Assembly (NCBI GenBank): GCA_903900265.1
Contig: CAIUMM010000121.1
Coordinates: forward strand, 1 to 35,268
Source: an uncultured Pseudomonadota bacterium
GTDB taxonomy: Bacteria > Myxococcota_A > UBA796 > SXON01
DNA length: 35,268 bases
Direction: 5' to 3'
Both the position numbers and the translations under genes were made by a program. Below, piece after piece: positions 8,389 through 18,159 of this stretch. The notes under the pieces were generated by a model, which made no database searches, had not been told where the DNA came from, and saw only the letters and a program-made list of their open reading frames with translations. Numbering within the stretch: the first letter of the stretch is position 1; the number at the start of each line of letters is the position of its first letter.

Positions 8389-9105
8389 TTAGGGGTTGTA
8401 GCCGCCGCCCGACGTCGTGGCGTAGCTGGTGGTGCCCGACGTTCCGGGGGGCGAGCCGACGGGAGTCGTCTGTGCACCGTACATTCTGGAGAATCCAGCG
8501 CGGCTGACCGAGACCTTCCACGCCGAATCCCGCGCCTCGACCACCAGCGCGTGCTTGTCGAAGAAGTTGAAGGTCACCATGCCCATGCTGTCGAAGTCGC
8601 CGGGGCCATTCTCAAGAAACCCACGTCCGTCAAAGGTGATGGTCGTGACGTCCGGCTGGCTGAGGCTCACCCAAGGGAGCTCATTCGGCGCGTCGCGGGT
8701 GAAGTCGATGGTGCCTTCGCCGTCGTCCGAGACCCCGTCATCGATAGGCAGGATGTCCCAGCTGGTGCTGCCCGACGTCCGGTCGCCGCGCTCGATGTAG
8801 TAGGAACCGATGTTCTGGTCGCCGCCTGAGGGGTCCGAGTCCCACGTAGCGACGCGAACGCGGTACTCGACGCCCTCAGAGATGGCCAGATCACGCGCCT
8901 TCTGAACGTTGGCCATGAATTCTTGGGCCGCTTGCTTGGTGCGCCACGAGGGAACCATCCCGGACATCGCCTGCGCAGCGAGCGCGCTCATGATGCCGAA
9001 GATCGCCACGACGATCGCAATCTCTACCAGCGTTGCGCCTGCACGCGCTCGCACGCGGCGCAGCGCGCCACGGGATGTCGGGGCCAGAGGGAACTGAGCG
9101 ACCAT
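8389..9105 (-). CDS. GspH/FimT-like type II secretion or type IV pilus pseudopilin
   Basis: A 238-aa protein with a prepilin leader of about 22 residues. The cleavage site is in RARAG-ATLVE, giving Glu at +5 of the mature protein, followed by a hydrophobic helix (IAIVVAIFGIMSALAAQAM). A prepilin peptidase would cut and N-methylate it. The rest matches the usual shape of GspH-type minor pseudopilins: WRTKQAAQEFMANVQKARDLAI and then beta-strands. It ends in a Gly/Ser/Thr-rich tail. ATG 9103-9105 has GAGG six bases upstream. No other gsp or minor pilin gene is next to it, so which machine it serves cannot be told. It diverges from pntA. Confidence 0.85.
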   Translation of the reverse strand: MVAQFPLAPTSRGALRRVRARAGATLVEIAIVVAIFGIMSALAAQAMSGMVPSWRTKQAAQEFMANVQKARDLAISEGVEYRVRVATWDSDPSGGDQNIGSYYIERGDRTSGSTSWDILPIDDGVSDDGEGTIDFTRDAPNELPWVSLSQPDVTTITFDGRGFLENGPGDFDSMGMVTFNFFDKHALVVEARDSAWKVSVSRAGFSRMYGAQTTPVGSPPGTSGTTSYATTSGGGYNP

Positions 9106-9238
9106 ACACGCCTCACTCCTTGGAGTATACATCAACTTGACGAACGGCGCGTCGCTTCGGGCATGATAGAGCGCGCCCGCGCCAACCGCCCCGCGGCGAT
9201 TTCCCGGCGCGAGGCCGCATCGCCGGCCAGAGGCTTCC
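9106..9238. promoter_or_regulatory. Divergent upstream region of pseudopilin gene and pntA
   Basis: A 133-bp region that must hold promoters for both directions. A possible -10 box TATACT for the pseudopilin lies on the minus strand (plus 9124-9129), just upstream of its ribosome-binding site. On the plus strand TTGACG (9137-9142) is a candidate -35 for pntA, but no well-spaced -10 box follows, so its promoter remains open. Confidence 0.35.
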
Positions 9239-10837
9239 ATGCGCATCGGTGTAGTTCGAGAACAATGGCAAGGTGAGCGCCGGGTTGCGGCGACACCCGA
9301 CACCGTAGGCAAGCTCCGCGCAATGGGCTTTGACGTCGTCATCGAGGCGGGCTGCGGCGCGTCGGCGAGCTTCTCCGACGCCGCGTTCGAAGCGGCCGGA
9401 GCCACGGTGGCCGACCCCCTCGACGCCGACATCGTCCTTGGCGTGCGCCCGTTCCCCGTGTCCCTCGCCCAGCGCGCCCGCGCCGGACAGGTCTGGATCG
9501 CCCACTTCTGGCCCGCGCAGCGCACCGAAGAGCTCGCCGTCTGGGCAGCGACGGGCGCGACCGTCGTCGCGATGGATCAAGTCCCGCGCATCACCCGCGC
9601 CCAGAAGCTCGACGCCCTGTCCTCCCAAGCGAACCTCGTCGGATACCGCGCGATCATCGAGGCCGCGACCCAGTTTGGGCGCTTCTTCCCCGGTCAGGTC
9701 ACCGCAGCAGGCAAGGTCGTCCCGGCGAAGGTGCTCGTCATCGGCGCAGGCGTCGCAGGATTGGCGGCGATCGGCGCGGCGCGCAGCCTCGGCGCGATCG
9801 TTCGCGCCTTCGACACGCGGCCGATCGGCGAGCAGATCCAGAGCATGGGCGCCGAGTTCCTCGAAGTGAAGATCGCCGAAGACGGTGACGGCGGGGGCGG
9901 GTACGCCAAAGAGATGTCCCCGGCGTTCATCGCCGCCGAGATGGCGCTGTTCTTGGAGCAGGCCCGGGAGGTCGACGTCATCGTGACGACGGCGCTGATC
10001 CCCGGAAAGCGCGCCCCGATCCTCGTCACGGAAGAGGCCGTCCGCGCGATGCGGCCGGGCTCGGTGGTCGTGGATCTCGCCGCCGAGATGGGCGGAAACT
10101 GCGCGTTGACCACGCCCGGAGGGGTCGCGGATGTAGGCGGCGTAAAGATCGTTGGCTACACCGACATGGCCAGCCGCATGGCGGAGCAAGCGAGCCAACT
10201 GTACGGGGTCAACCTGTGTCATCTGATAGACGACATGGGCAAGGCCGAGAAGTTCTCGGTGGACATGGGCGACGAGGTCGTGCGCCCGATGACCGTCTGT
10301 CACGACGGAGCGGTCACCTGGCCGCCGCCGCCCTCCGCGGTAAAACCGGCGGCGCCGGTCGCGAAGCCCGCGCCTGCACCCGCAGCCGCGCCGGCCCCGA
10401 CGAGCAAGCCGAAGGCCAAGAAGAAGTCGGGCGGGCACGGGCACTCCAGCGCCCCCGCTGCGCCTCGTTCGACCATGGCGATGATGACCTTGCCCGCCGC
10501 CGGCTTGATGCTGCTCGCGCTCGGGCCGTTTGCGCCCGCTGCGTTCCTGTCGCACCTGCTGGTGTTCGTGCTCGCGGTGTTCATCGGATGGCAGGTGGTG
10601 TGGAACGTCACCCCGGCGCTGCACACCCCGTTGATGAGCGTCACCAACGCGATCTCCGGCATCATCCTCGTCGGTGGCATGGCGGCGATGGCCGCGACCA
10701 CCGGCCCGGAAGGCTACCAACCGTTTAGCCCCACGAACATCGTGGCATCGATCGCGATCCTGCTGGCGATGATCAACGTCGGCGGTGGATTTCTGGTCAC
10801 AAAGCGCATGCTCGGCATGTTTCGCAGGGAGGCGTAG
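9239..10837 (+). CDS. pntA: NAD(P) transhydrogenase subunit alpha
   Basis: A 532-aa subunit of the membrane enzyme that moves hydride from NADH to NADP+ using the proton gradient. It is the fused E. coli-type alpha chain. Residues 1-365 are the NAD(H)-binding domain I, with VLVIGAGVAGLAAIGAARSLGA and the mobile-loop-like segment GYAKEMSPAF. An Ala/Pro/Lys linker with GGHGHSS follows (about 365-410). After it come four membrane helices ending in LLVTKRMLGMFRREA-type sequence, with HTPLMSVTNAISGIILVG as the conserved signature. The first codon is ATG with AGAGG upstream. The stop abuts the pntB start, so the two subunits are co-translated. The usual role is NADPH supply for biosynthesis and redox defence. 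Confidence 0.97.
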   Translation: MRIGVVREQWQGERRVAATPDTVGKLRAMGFDVVIEAGCGASASFSDAAFEAAGATVADPLDADIVLGVRPFPVSLAQRARAGQVWIAHFWPAQRTEELAVWAATGATVVAMDQVPRITRAQKLDALSSQANLVGYRAIIEAATQFGRFFPGQVTAAGKVVPAKVLVIGAGVAGLAAIGAARSLGAIVRAFDTRPIGEQIQSMGAEFLEVKIAEDGDGGGGYAKEMSPAFIAAEMALFLEQAREVDVIVTTALIPGKRAPILVTEEAVRAMRPGSVVVDLAAEMGGNCALTTPGGVADVGGVKIVGYTDMASRMAEQASQLYGVNLCHLIDDMGKAEKFSVDMGDEVVRPMTVCHDGAVTWPPPPSAVKPAAPVAKPAPAPAAAPAPTSKPKAKKKSGGHGHSSAPAAPRSTMAMMTLPAAGLMLLALGPFAPAAFLSHLLVFVLAVFIGWQVVWNVTPALHTPLMSVTNAISGIILVGGMAAMAATTGPEGYQPFSPTNIVASIAILLAMINVGGGFLVTKRMLGMFRREA

Positions 10838-12235
10838 ATGGACGCAGTCAACGGGATGGTCACGGCTGCATATATCGCAGCTTCTGCCTTGTTCATTCGC
10901 AGCCTCGGCGGCCTTGCAAACCCCGAGACCGCCCGAGAAGGCAACTTCCAAGGCATGGTCGGCATGGGGCTGGCGGTCGGCGCGACCGCGCTGCTGCTCC
11001 CGCGCGAGGCGCTCCCCGTCCTTGGCGTCGTCGTCGTCGCGGGTCTGGCGATCGGCTCGACGCTCGCGCAACGCGTGGCGATGACATCCATGCCGCAGCT
11101 GGTCGCGATCCTGCACAGTTTTGTGGGGCTCGCCGCTGCGCTGGTCGGCTACGCGAGCCAGCTGGGCGGCGAAGTCCCGGCCGGCGCCGAGGGCGTGATC
11201 CACGCTGTCGCGCTCTACGTCGGCGTGTTCGTCGGCGCGGTCACGTTCACCGGCTCGGTGGTCGCGTGGGGCAAGCTCGAAGGCAAGATCGGCTCGAAGC
11301 CGCTGATGTTGCCGGGCCGGCACGCGTTGAACGCGGCGTTGGTGCTGGTCGTCCTCGGGATGCTGGTCCCCTACGCGATGAACCCCGCCGCGGGCTTGGC
11401 GTATCTGGTGGCGATGACGGTGATCGGCTGCTTCATCGGCTGGCACATGGTCATGGCCATCGGCGGCGCGGACATGCCGGTCGTGGTGTCGATGCTCAAC
11501 AGCTACTCGGGCTGGGCCGCCGCGGCGGACGGCTTCCTGCTCCAGAATGACCTGCTGATCGTGACCGGCGCGCTGGTCGGCAGCTCGGGCGCGATCCTGT
11601 CGTACATCATGTGCAAGGCGATGGCGCGGAGCTTCTGGAGCGTCATCCTTGGCGGCTTCGGCACTGAAGAGGGCGCGGCCCCGGCAGCGGCGACCGGCCC
11701 GGTCGGAGACCCCATCGCCACCGACATCGAGACCTTGGTCAACGAGCTGAAGGAAGCGCAGAGCGTCGTCATCGTCCCCGGCTACGGCATGGCGGTCGCG
11801 CAGGCCCAGCACCCGGTCTGCACGCTCACCAAGAAGCTGCGCGCGCGCGGCTGCGAGGTCCGGTTCGCGATCCATCCCGTCGCCGGTCGCCTGCCCGGGC
11901 ACATGAACGTGCTGCTCGCCGAAGCGAACCTGCCCTACGACCTCGTGCTCGAGATGGACGAGATCAACGACGACTTCCCTGAGACGGACGTCGTGCTGGT
12001 CATCGGCGCGAACGACATCGTGAACCCCGGCGCCATCGACGATCCGTCATCCCCGATCTACGGCATGCCCGTGCTCCATGCGTGGGAGGCCGCTCGTGTG
12101 GTCGTGTTCAAGCGCGGCAAGGGAGCCGGCTACGCGGGCGTCGAAAACCCGCTGTTCTTGCGCGATTGCACCCGCATGCTGTACGGCGACGCGAAGAAGA
12201 GCGTCGACGCGCTGCTCGCCGGGCTCGGGGAGTAG
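10838..12235 (+). CDS. pntB: NAD(P) transhydrogenase subunit beta
   Basis: A 465-aa partner of PntA. The N-terminal half has about nine membrane helices forming the proton channel, including the signature [15 protein letters not shown] and [16 protein letters not shown]. The C-terminal NADP(H)-binding domain III starts near residue 295, with [18 protein letters not shown], then [18 protein letters not shown], and the nucleotide loop [12 protein letters not shown]. The loop before GYAG reads KRGKGA, where E. coli has KRSMNT. The ATG begins in the base right after the TAG of pntA. No clear terminator follows; the converging gene ends 22 bp on. Confidence 0.97.
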   Translation: MDAVNGMVTAAYIAASALFIRSLGGLANPETAREGNFQGMVGMGLAVGATALLLPREALPVLGVVVVAGLAIGSTLAQRVAMTSMPQLVAILHSFVGLAAALVGYASQLGGEVPAGAEGVIHAVALYVGVFVGAVTFTGSVVAWGKLEGKIGSKPLMLPGRHALNAALVLVVLGMLVPYAMNPAAGLAYLVAMTVIGCFIGWHMVMAIGGADMPVVVSMLNSYSGWAAAADGFLLQNDLLIVTGALVGSSGAILSYIMCKAMARSFWSVILGGFGTEEGAAPAAATGPVGDPIATDIETLVNELKEAQSVVIVPGYGMAVAQAQHPVCTLTKKLRARGCEVRFAIHPVAGRLPGHMNVLLAEANLPYDLVLEMDEINDDFPETDVVLVIGANDIVNPGAIDDPSSPIYGMPVLHAWEAARVVVFKRGKGAGYAGVENPLFLRDCTRMLYGDAKKSVDALLAGLGE

Positions 12236-12257
12236 GCCCCGACCGCCCCCACCGGAA

Positions 12258-13229
12258 CTAGAAGCGCACCCGCAGATCGAGGGTGTGCACGTTGTTCCTT
12301 GGCTGATCGACGCGGACGCGCATGCCGTAGTCGAGATCGGCCTTCTCGGAGGTGAGGCCGAGTCCGCCGGTCACCCAAGACCGGGTGTGGTTGTTGGCAT
12401 ACCCTGCGTGCAGGCTTAGGAATTTGGCGACGCCTACGTTGGACCCCAGGCGCCAGTCTACGTCCTGCCAGCTCCACGTTGGGGCCACCGGCGCGAGGGC
12501 GTTGCCCTCGATGCTGAAGTAGGTGCCGGCATCCCAGCGGGCGCCGACGCGAAGCTCACGTTGGGTGTCGCGAAAGTCGGTCTCCAGCAGATTGTCGATG
12601 GCGCCCGCGAGGGTCAGCACCGAAGCAACCTTGAACGCAGCGGACACGCCGAAGTTGAAGGCGCCGTCTTTGCCGACCAGCTCGGAGTCATACCAGTCGT
12701 AGCGCGCGTTGACCGCGACGGCGCCCTTTCCGGGAAGGAACGGATAGGCGATACCGCCGAACAACCCTTGATGTTCGGTCCGATTTTCGAAGGACTGCCC
12801 TTCGGTCTTCCAGCCTGGGCGCTCGGCGCCGGTGAGCGACTCGGCGTCGGTCAGGCGTCGATAGCCCAACGCCAAGGCGACCGTGCTGGTGCGCGAGTCC
12901 ATCGCCCCGCCGCGCAGGGAAAAATGGCCATCTGGGCCCAATTCTGCGCCGGTGTAGAGCTCGTAGCGCTCGGTCAGGCTCGCGGTCGCCAGCGAGAGGC
13001 GGATCGCCCCGATGTCATTGGGGTTGGCGACCCCGGTCATGCCCGAGCCCGTGGCGCGCGCGCCGATGTCTTCGAGGTCTTCGTCCGCGGTCGCGCCCGC
13101 CGCCGCTGTGGATTTGGCGGCGGCCGGAGAAGGCCAGCCCGCGACGACCAACCCCAGCATGGTCAAGATTCCGGTACCGATACGCAACGGGTTGGCGAGG
13201 AAACAGGCGTATGGGTTGCCGGAGTGCAT
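12258..13229 (-). CDS. Putative outer-membrane beta-barrel protein
   Basis: A 323-aa protein with an N-terminal hydrophobic stretch (GILTMLGLVVAGWPSPAAA) that fits a signal peptide cut after about residue 38. The mature part opens with GVANPNDIGAIRLS and continues as alternating strands rich in Tyr, Trp and Gly. It ends in HTLDLRVRF, a C-terminal Phe with alternating hydrophobics that is the classical recognition signal for the BAM complex. It resembles the transport-type barrels sometimes annotated PorV/UPF0164, but I cannot assign a family. The start is uncertain: ATG 13227-13229 has no good ribosome-binding site, and a TTG about 16 codons downstream would give a more compact signal peptide. 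It converges with pntB and diverges from dksA. Confidence 0.7.
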   Translation of the reverse strand: MHSGNPYACFLANPLRIGTGILTMLGLVVAGWPSPAAAKSTAAAGATADEDLEDIGARATGSGMTGVANPNDIGAIRLSLATASLTERYELYTGAELGPDGHFSLRGGAMDSRTSTVALALGYRRLTDAESLTGAERPGWKTEGQSFENRTEHQGLFGGIAYPFLPGKGAVAVNARYDWYDSELVGKDGAFNFGVSAAFKVASVLTLAGAIDNLLETDFRDTQRELRVGARWDAGTYFSIEGNALAPVAPTWSWQDVDWRLGSNVGVAKFLSLHAGYANNHTRSWVTGGLGLTSEKADLDYGMRVRVDQPRNNVHTLDLRVRF

Positions 13230-13244
13230 GAGGGGGACTACTAT
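13216..13244 (+). promoter_or_regulatory. Possible dksA promoter
   Basis: TTGCCG (13216-13221), a 17-base spacer and TACTAT (13239-13244) sit about 54 bp before the dksA start. Each box matches the sigma70 consensus at four of six bases. The -35 part lies inside the first codons of the divergent outer-membrane protein gene if its ATG start is right. Confidence 0.4.
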
Positions 13245-13297
13245 ACCGCTCCGCCATCGAAGCAACTCGTCATTTTGTGCCTTGAAAGGAGGTTCCC

Positions 13298-13663
13298 ATG
13301 GAGAAGGATCGTATTGAGTTCTTCCGCAACCTGCTCAATGAGCGACTCCGTGCTTTGTTGGCCGAAGCTGGCGCAACGCTCGGGGATCTCACGGATGAAA
13401 AGGAGAACCTCGCCGATGCCATCGACCTCGCTTCGATGGAGTCCAACCGAGACTTCCAGCTCCGGATCCGGGACCGCGAACGCGTGCTGATCCACAAGAT
13501 CCAAGAGGCGCTGATCCGCCTCGATGACGGCGAATACGGCATCTGCACTGCGTGTGGCAACGAGATCGCGCACAAGCGGCTGATGGCGCGCCCGGTGGCC
13601 ACGCACTGCATCGACTGCAAGACCGAGTTCGAGCAGCTCGAGCGCTCGTCTCGGGACCTGTAA
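13298..13663 (+). CDS. dksA: DksA/TraR-family RNA polymerase-binding regulator
   Basis: A 121-aa protein of DksA layout. A helical coiled coil carries the tip motif DAIDLAS (the Asp-x-x-Asp-x-Ala arrangement that E. coli DksA needs for activity) near residue 45. A C4 zinc finger follows, CTAC and, 17 residues later, CIDC. DksA enters the secondary channel of RNA polymerase and, with ppGpp, lowers stable-RNA promoter activity. The ATG has a strong ribosome-binding site AAGGAGG seven bases upstream. It is shorter than E. coli DksA (151 aa), mostly at the N-terminus, as is common in deltaproteobacterial homologues. galU follows 9 bp after its stop. Confidence 0.93.
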   Translation: MEKDRIEFFRNLLNERLRALLAEAGATLGDLTDEKENLADAIDLASMESNRDFQLRIRDRERVLIHKIQEALIRLDDGEYGICTACGNEIAHKRLMARPVATHCIDCKTEFEQLERSSRDL

Positions 13664-13672
13664 GGGGTCAGC

Positions 13673-14563
13673 TTGAGCGTGGCTGTGCGCACGGCGGTCC
13701 TTCCCGTAGCGGGCTGGGGCACGCGCTTCCTTCCGGTCACCAAAGCGGTGCCGAAGGAGATGCTGCCCATCGTGGACCGTCCTTGTCTGGCGTATGTGGT
13801 CGCGGAGGCGGTAGCGTCGGGCGTAGACCAGATCGTGCTGGTGACGGCGCGGGGTAAAACCGCGATGGAGGACTACTTCGACCGGTCGCCGGCCTTAGAG
13901 CAGGTGCTGGAGGCCGGGGGCAAGCGCGAGCTGCTCGCCGAAGTGCAGGCGGTGGCGCGGCACGCCACGGTGATCAGCGTGCGTCAGCAAGAGCAGCGCG
14001 GTCTGGGCCATGCGGTGCTGATGGCGGCGCCGGTGATCGGGGACAATGACTTCGCGGTGATGCTCCCCGACGACATCGTCGACGGGCGCGACTTTGGCCA
14101 AGGCGGCGTCGACGATCCTGCGCTCGCGCAGATCCTCCGCGTTCACGCACAGACCGGCGGCGTGGTGGTGACCTTGAAAGAGGTCCCGCGCGCAGACACG
14201 CGGCGATACGGGATCTGCGCAGGTTCCTTCGTGCAACCGAACCGCATGAACATCGACCGCATGGTCGAAAAGCCGAAGCCTGAAGAGGCGCCGAGCAACT
14301 TCTCGATCGTCGGGCGCTACGTGCTTCCTGCCTCGATTTTCGACCTGCTCCGCGCCCAAGCCCCCGGCGCGATCGGCGAGATCCAGCTCACCGACGCGCT
14401 GGCGGTCTACGCCGCGCGCGGTCAGGCCACGGGAGTCGTGTTTACCGGCACGCACTTCGACACCGGCAATCCGGTAGGCCTGCTCGACGCCAACCTGCAC
14501 TTTGCGCTCCACCACCCCACGCTTGGCGCAGCCGCCCAAGCGGTGGTGGCGAAGTATCGGTAG
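13673..14563 (+). CDS. galU: UTP-glucose-1-phosphate uridylyltransferase
   Basis: A 296-aa enzyme that makes UDP-glucose from UTP and glucose-1-phosphate for cell-envelope sugars. The nucleotide-binding start is AVLPVAGWGTRFLPVTKAVP followed by KEMLPIVDRP, the classical GalU/sugar nucleotidyltransferase signature. Later landmarks are GLGHAVLMA, the acidic MLPDDIV segment, and VEKPKPEEAPSNFSIVGRYVLP. Length fits the family. The start is TTG 13673-13675 with AAGGGG upstream; a GTG at 13679-13681 is an alternative that removes two residues. It lies 9 bp after dksA and 8 bp before the DUF547 gene, so the three are probably transcribed together. Confidence 0.94.
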   Translation: MSVAVRTAVLPVAGWGTRFLPVTKAVPKEMLPIVDRPCLAYVVAEAVASGVDQIVLVTARGKTAMEDYFDRSPALEQVLEAGGKRELLAEVQAVARHATVISVRQQEQRGLGHAVLMAAPVIGDNDFAVMLPDDIVDGRDFGQGGVDDPALAQILRVHAQTGGVVVTLKEVPRADTRRYGICAGSFVQPNRMNIDRMVEKPKPEEAPSNFSIVGRYVLPASIFDLLRAQAPGAIGEIQLTDALAVYAARGQATGVVFTGTHFDTGNPVGLLDANLHFALHHPTLGAAAQAVVAKYR

Positions 14564-14571
14564 CCCAGCCC

Positions 14572-15423
14572 GTGCTGTTGCTCGCGCTTCTGGCCTGCGC
14601 GGCGGAGGTGGAGACCCCAAACCCGCCCCGACGGGACCCCACCGCGAGCTATGAGGCGCTCCTCGGGCATATCGTCACCGACGAAGGTCTGGTCCGCTAC
14701 GACGTACTCCGGAAGGACGCTTCGGCGCTGGAGTCGTTCGTCGGCTGGATCGCGGTGCACGGCCCCGAGACCGACAACATCCGCTTGCTCGACGACAACC
14801 GCCGCCTCGCCTGGCACCTCAACGCCTACAACGCGCTGGTGATGTGGGGCGTGCTCCAAGCCGAGCAGGATCGCGGCGCCCCGCTCGCGTCGGTGCGCGA
14901 CGTCAATGGCTTCTTCTGGCGGCAGTATTTCGGCATCGACGGGGAGCGGATCTCGCTGGGGTTGTACGAAACCCGCGTGATTTTACCGACCTATGAGGAG
15001 CCACTCAGCCACGCCGCGCTGAATTGCGCCTCGCGGTCCTGCCCTCCCCTGCGCAACGAGCTGTACACCTCGTCGCGCTTGCAGAGCCAACTCGAAGACC
15101 AAATGCGCAGGTGGATGTCCACCGAGGATGCCACGCGCACCGCGATGGACTGGGATCCTGCCGCAAAGCAGTTCGTGTTTAGCCCGATCTTCGACTGGTA
15201 CGGCCGGGATTTTTCGGACTGGGGCGGCGCGCAAACCCCCTGCGAGGCGGTCAGCCGCTACGCAAACCTCCGTCAACGCGCGCTGCTCGACGCAAACCGA
15301 GATTGCCCGCACCGCTTTTACAGCTACGACTGGAGCTTGAACGCCGCGCCGGCCGAGCCAACAACCGCGGAGCCAAACACCGCGGAGCCAAACGCCGCGC
15401 AGACGGCGGTCCCTGCGCCCTGA
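14572..15423 (+). CDS. DUF547-domain lipoprotein
   Basis: A 283-aa protein. A short signal peptide with lipobox LLAC (Cys9) predicts a lipoprotein. Residues about 25-245 match the DUF547 pattern: a YEALLGHIVTDEGLVRYD opening, LAWHLNAYNALVMWGVL, and NCASRSCPPLRNELYTS, with the paired cysteines of the family. The family's function is not established. The C-terminal tail has three Glu-Pro repeats of five residues and looks disordered. The start is GTG 14572-14574, 8 bp after the galU stop; the short signal peptide makes the exact start slightly uncertain. It converges with the 153-aa gene at 15439. Confidence 0.85.
   Translation: MLLLALLACAAEVETPNPPRRDPTASYEALLGHIVTDEGLVRYDVLRKDASALESFVGWIAVHGPETDNIRLLDDNRRLAWHLNAYNALVMWGVLQAEQDRGAPLASVRDVNGFFWRQYFGIDGERISLGLYETRVILPTYEEPLSHAALNCASRSCPPLRNELYTSSRLQSQLEDQMRRWMSTEDATRTAMDWDPAAKQFVFSPIFDWYGRDFSDWGGAQTPCEAVSRYANLRQRALLDANRDCPHRFYSYDWSLNAAPAEPTTAEPNTAEPNAAQTAVPAP
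15355..15399 (+). repeat. Three tandem 15-bp units in the tail of the DUF547 gene
   Basis: Units start at 15355, 15370 and 15385 with consensus GAGCCAAACACCGCG, differing by one or two bases. They encode EPTTA, EPNTA and EPNAA. Length variation between strains would be in frame. Confidence 0.85.
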
Positions 15424-15438
15424 TTCAGCCGGGGCCGA

Positions 15439-15900
15439 TCAGACCTTGTCGATGACGATGGCCTTGATCTTGCCCTTCAACGACCCCGAGCGCCCGAAGG
15501 TCCACTCCCCGCTCGCGACCCCTTCTGCGAAGGTATCGGCGTGCGGAAAGCTCTCTTGCATGTCCGGGTCGGTACGGCGAGCGTCTGGACCATCCAGCCA
15601 CTCAAGGTCGGGGATCCGAACACCCGTCTCGCCCTCTTTCGTACGATAGTGGTGCTTCTTGGTGATGAACACCGCGCGCCACGGGTGATTCTCCCAGTCC
15701 TCCGCCACGCTGGTCTTCAAGATGACCCGCGTGCCGATCTCCCCGAGCACCACCAACGACTTCAGGTCTTCCGGCGCGATGTCCGCGCCCTGACGACCGC
15801 CCATCGCGTGCACATCGGCGATCCGGCGCTCGCCGGACAGGTTCAGACCGGCGAAGCACACGATGTCGACCCGCATACGCGGCGCGATGGTCCAGTGCAT
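15439..15900 (-). CDS. Protein of unknown function downstream of a thioredoxin-like lipoprotein
   Basis: A 153-aa protein without signal peptide or membrane segment. It looks mostly beta-structured. Notable stretches are RVDIVCFAGLNLSGERRIADV, the aromatic/basic NHPWRAVFITKKHHY, and the C-terminal SLKGKIKAIVIDKV. I do not recognise a family. ATG 15898-15900 starts 3 bp after the stop of the TlpA-like gene, so the two are surely one operon and may share a function, but nothing in the sequence says which. A shorter start at the second Met (residue 9) is possible. Confidence 0.75.
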   Translation of the reverse strand: MHWTIAPRMRVDIVCFAGLNLSGERRIADVHAMGGRQGADIAPEDLKSLVVLGEIGTRVILKTSVAEDWENHPWRAVFITKKHHYRTKEGETGVRIPDLEWLDGPDARRTDPDMQESFPHADTFAEGVASGEWTFGRSGSLKGKIKAIVIDKV

Positions 15901-15903
15901 CGA

Positions 15904-16665
15904 CTAACCAGCGAGCATCTGTTCGAGCAGCTCGTCGGTGAGGCGCGCGGGGTGGCCACGCCAGATCACCTTGCCGTCCTTCACCAGCGCGGCTGCGGGG
16001 ATGCCGCTGACCGCGTAGGCCGCCGAGAGGGGGCCGCCTTCGGCTTCTTTGCCGACGGGGAAGTTCAGCTTGTTGTCCTTGATGAAGGCTTCGACGAGCT
16101 CGTCGGTGGCCGACTTGGTGACCTTGGTGAGCGCGATGATCCCCAGACCCTTGGACTTGTACTTCTCCAACTTGGCGGGGAGCAAGGGCACTTCCTTCTT
16201 GCAGTGCGGGCACCAGACTTCCCAGAACACCAGCATGGTGACCTTGTTGTCCGCGAGGCTGCCCTGATCCTTGGTGTACCACTTCTGGACTTCGATGGGC
16301 TTTGCATCGGAGCCGACGAGGTTGACCTCAGTCGCCATACGCACCGCGGCCTTGCCGGCGCGGGTAGCGCTGTACTTGGCGCTAAGCTCGGCGATCTTGG
16401 CCTTGGCGGTGGGGTAATCGCTGGTCTTCAACGCACCCTGCAGCTCTTCCATCAGCTTGGAGGCCGCCGCTTCGTCTTCCGGCGAGGCTGCAGCAGCGCT
16501 CGCGGCGCCAGCGCCACCCTTCTTTTCGGAAGCGGCGACGCGCTCTTCCAACTTCGCGACCTGCTCCTTCAGCGCATCCACCTCGGACTTCTGGGCGCAG
16601 CCAGCGAGGGCCAACAGCGGGAGGACGGCGAGAAAAGGCACGGTAGCAAGCAGCGGACGGGACAT
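15904..16665 (-). CDS. TlpA/ResA-like thioredoxin-fold lipoprotein
   Basis: A 253-aa protein. Lipobox LAGC (Cys23) is followed by a heptad-like coiled coil (VDALKEQVAKLEERVAA, about 29-46), an Ala-rich linker, a helical part, then a thioredoxin domain from about residue 120. The active site is WCPHC (residues 151-155) and the cis-proline loop is GIPAAALV. TlpA-type proteins reduce or exchange disulfides in the periplasm, often for cytochrome or copper-site assembly; the partner here is unknown. The Pro-His dipeptide between the cysteines is the one found in DsbA, which could mean a more oxidising potential than ResA-type sites. ATG 16663-16665; it heads an operon with the 153-aa gene. Confidence 0.88.
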   Translation of the reverse strand: MSRPLLATVPFLAVLPLLALAGCAQKSEVDALKEQVAKLEERVAASEKKGGAGAASAAAASPEDEAAASKLMEELQGALKTSDYPTAKAKIAELSAKYSATRAGKAAVRMATEVNLVGSDAKPIEVQKWYTKDQGSLADNKVTMLVFWEVWCPHCKKEVPLLPAKLEKYKSKGLGIIALTKVTKSATDELVEAFIKDNKLNFPVGKEAEGGPLSAAYAVSGIPAAALVKDGKVIWRGHPARLTDELLEQMLAG

Positions 16666-16692
16666 GGGAACTCCGGATTCACACGCGCCTAA

Positions 16693-16721
16693 CCTAGAGT
16701 GCCCGTCAACGCCCGCGTCAA
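16693..16721 (-). promoter_or_regulatory. Weak candidate promoter of the TlpA-like gene
   Basis: On the minus strand TTGACG (plus 16716-16721), 17 bases, then TCTAGG (plus 16693-16698) lie in the 81-bp gap after pilR. The -35 box is good and the -10 box poor. Confidence 0.3.
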
Positions 16722-16746
16722 GACAACTCGCGACAGCGTCCGATGA

Positions 16747-18148
<1,402 letters not shown>

Positions 18149-18159
<11 letters not shown>

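Noticed and set aside
9113..11902. Long open frame antisense to pntA and pntB
   Set aside because: It is Arg/Ala/His-rich, has no domain, and lies opposite two certain genes; GC-rich coding DNA gives such frames by chance.
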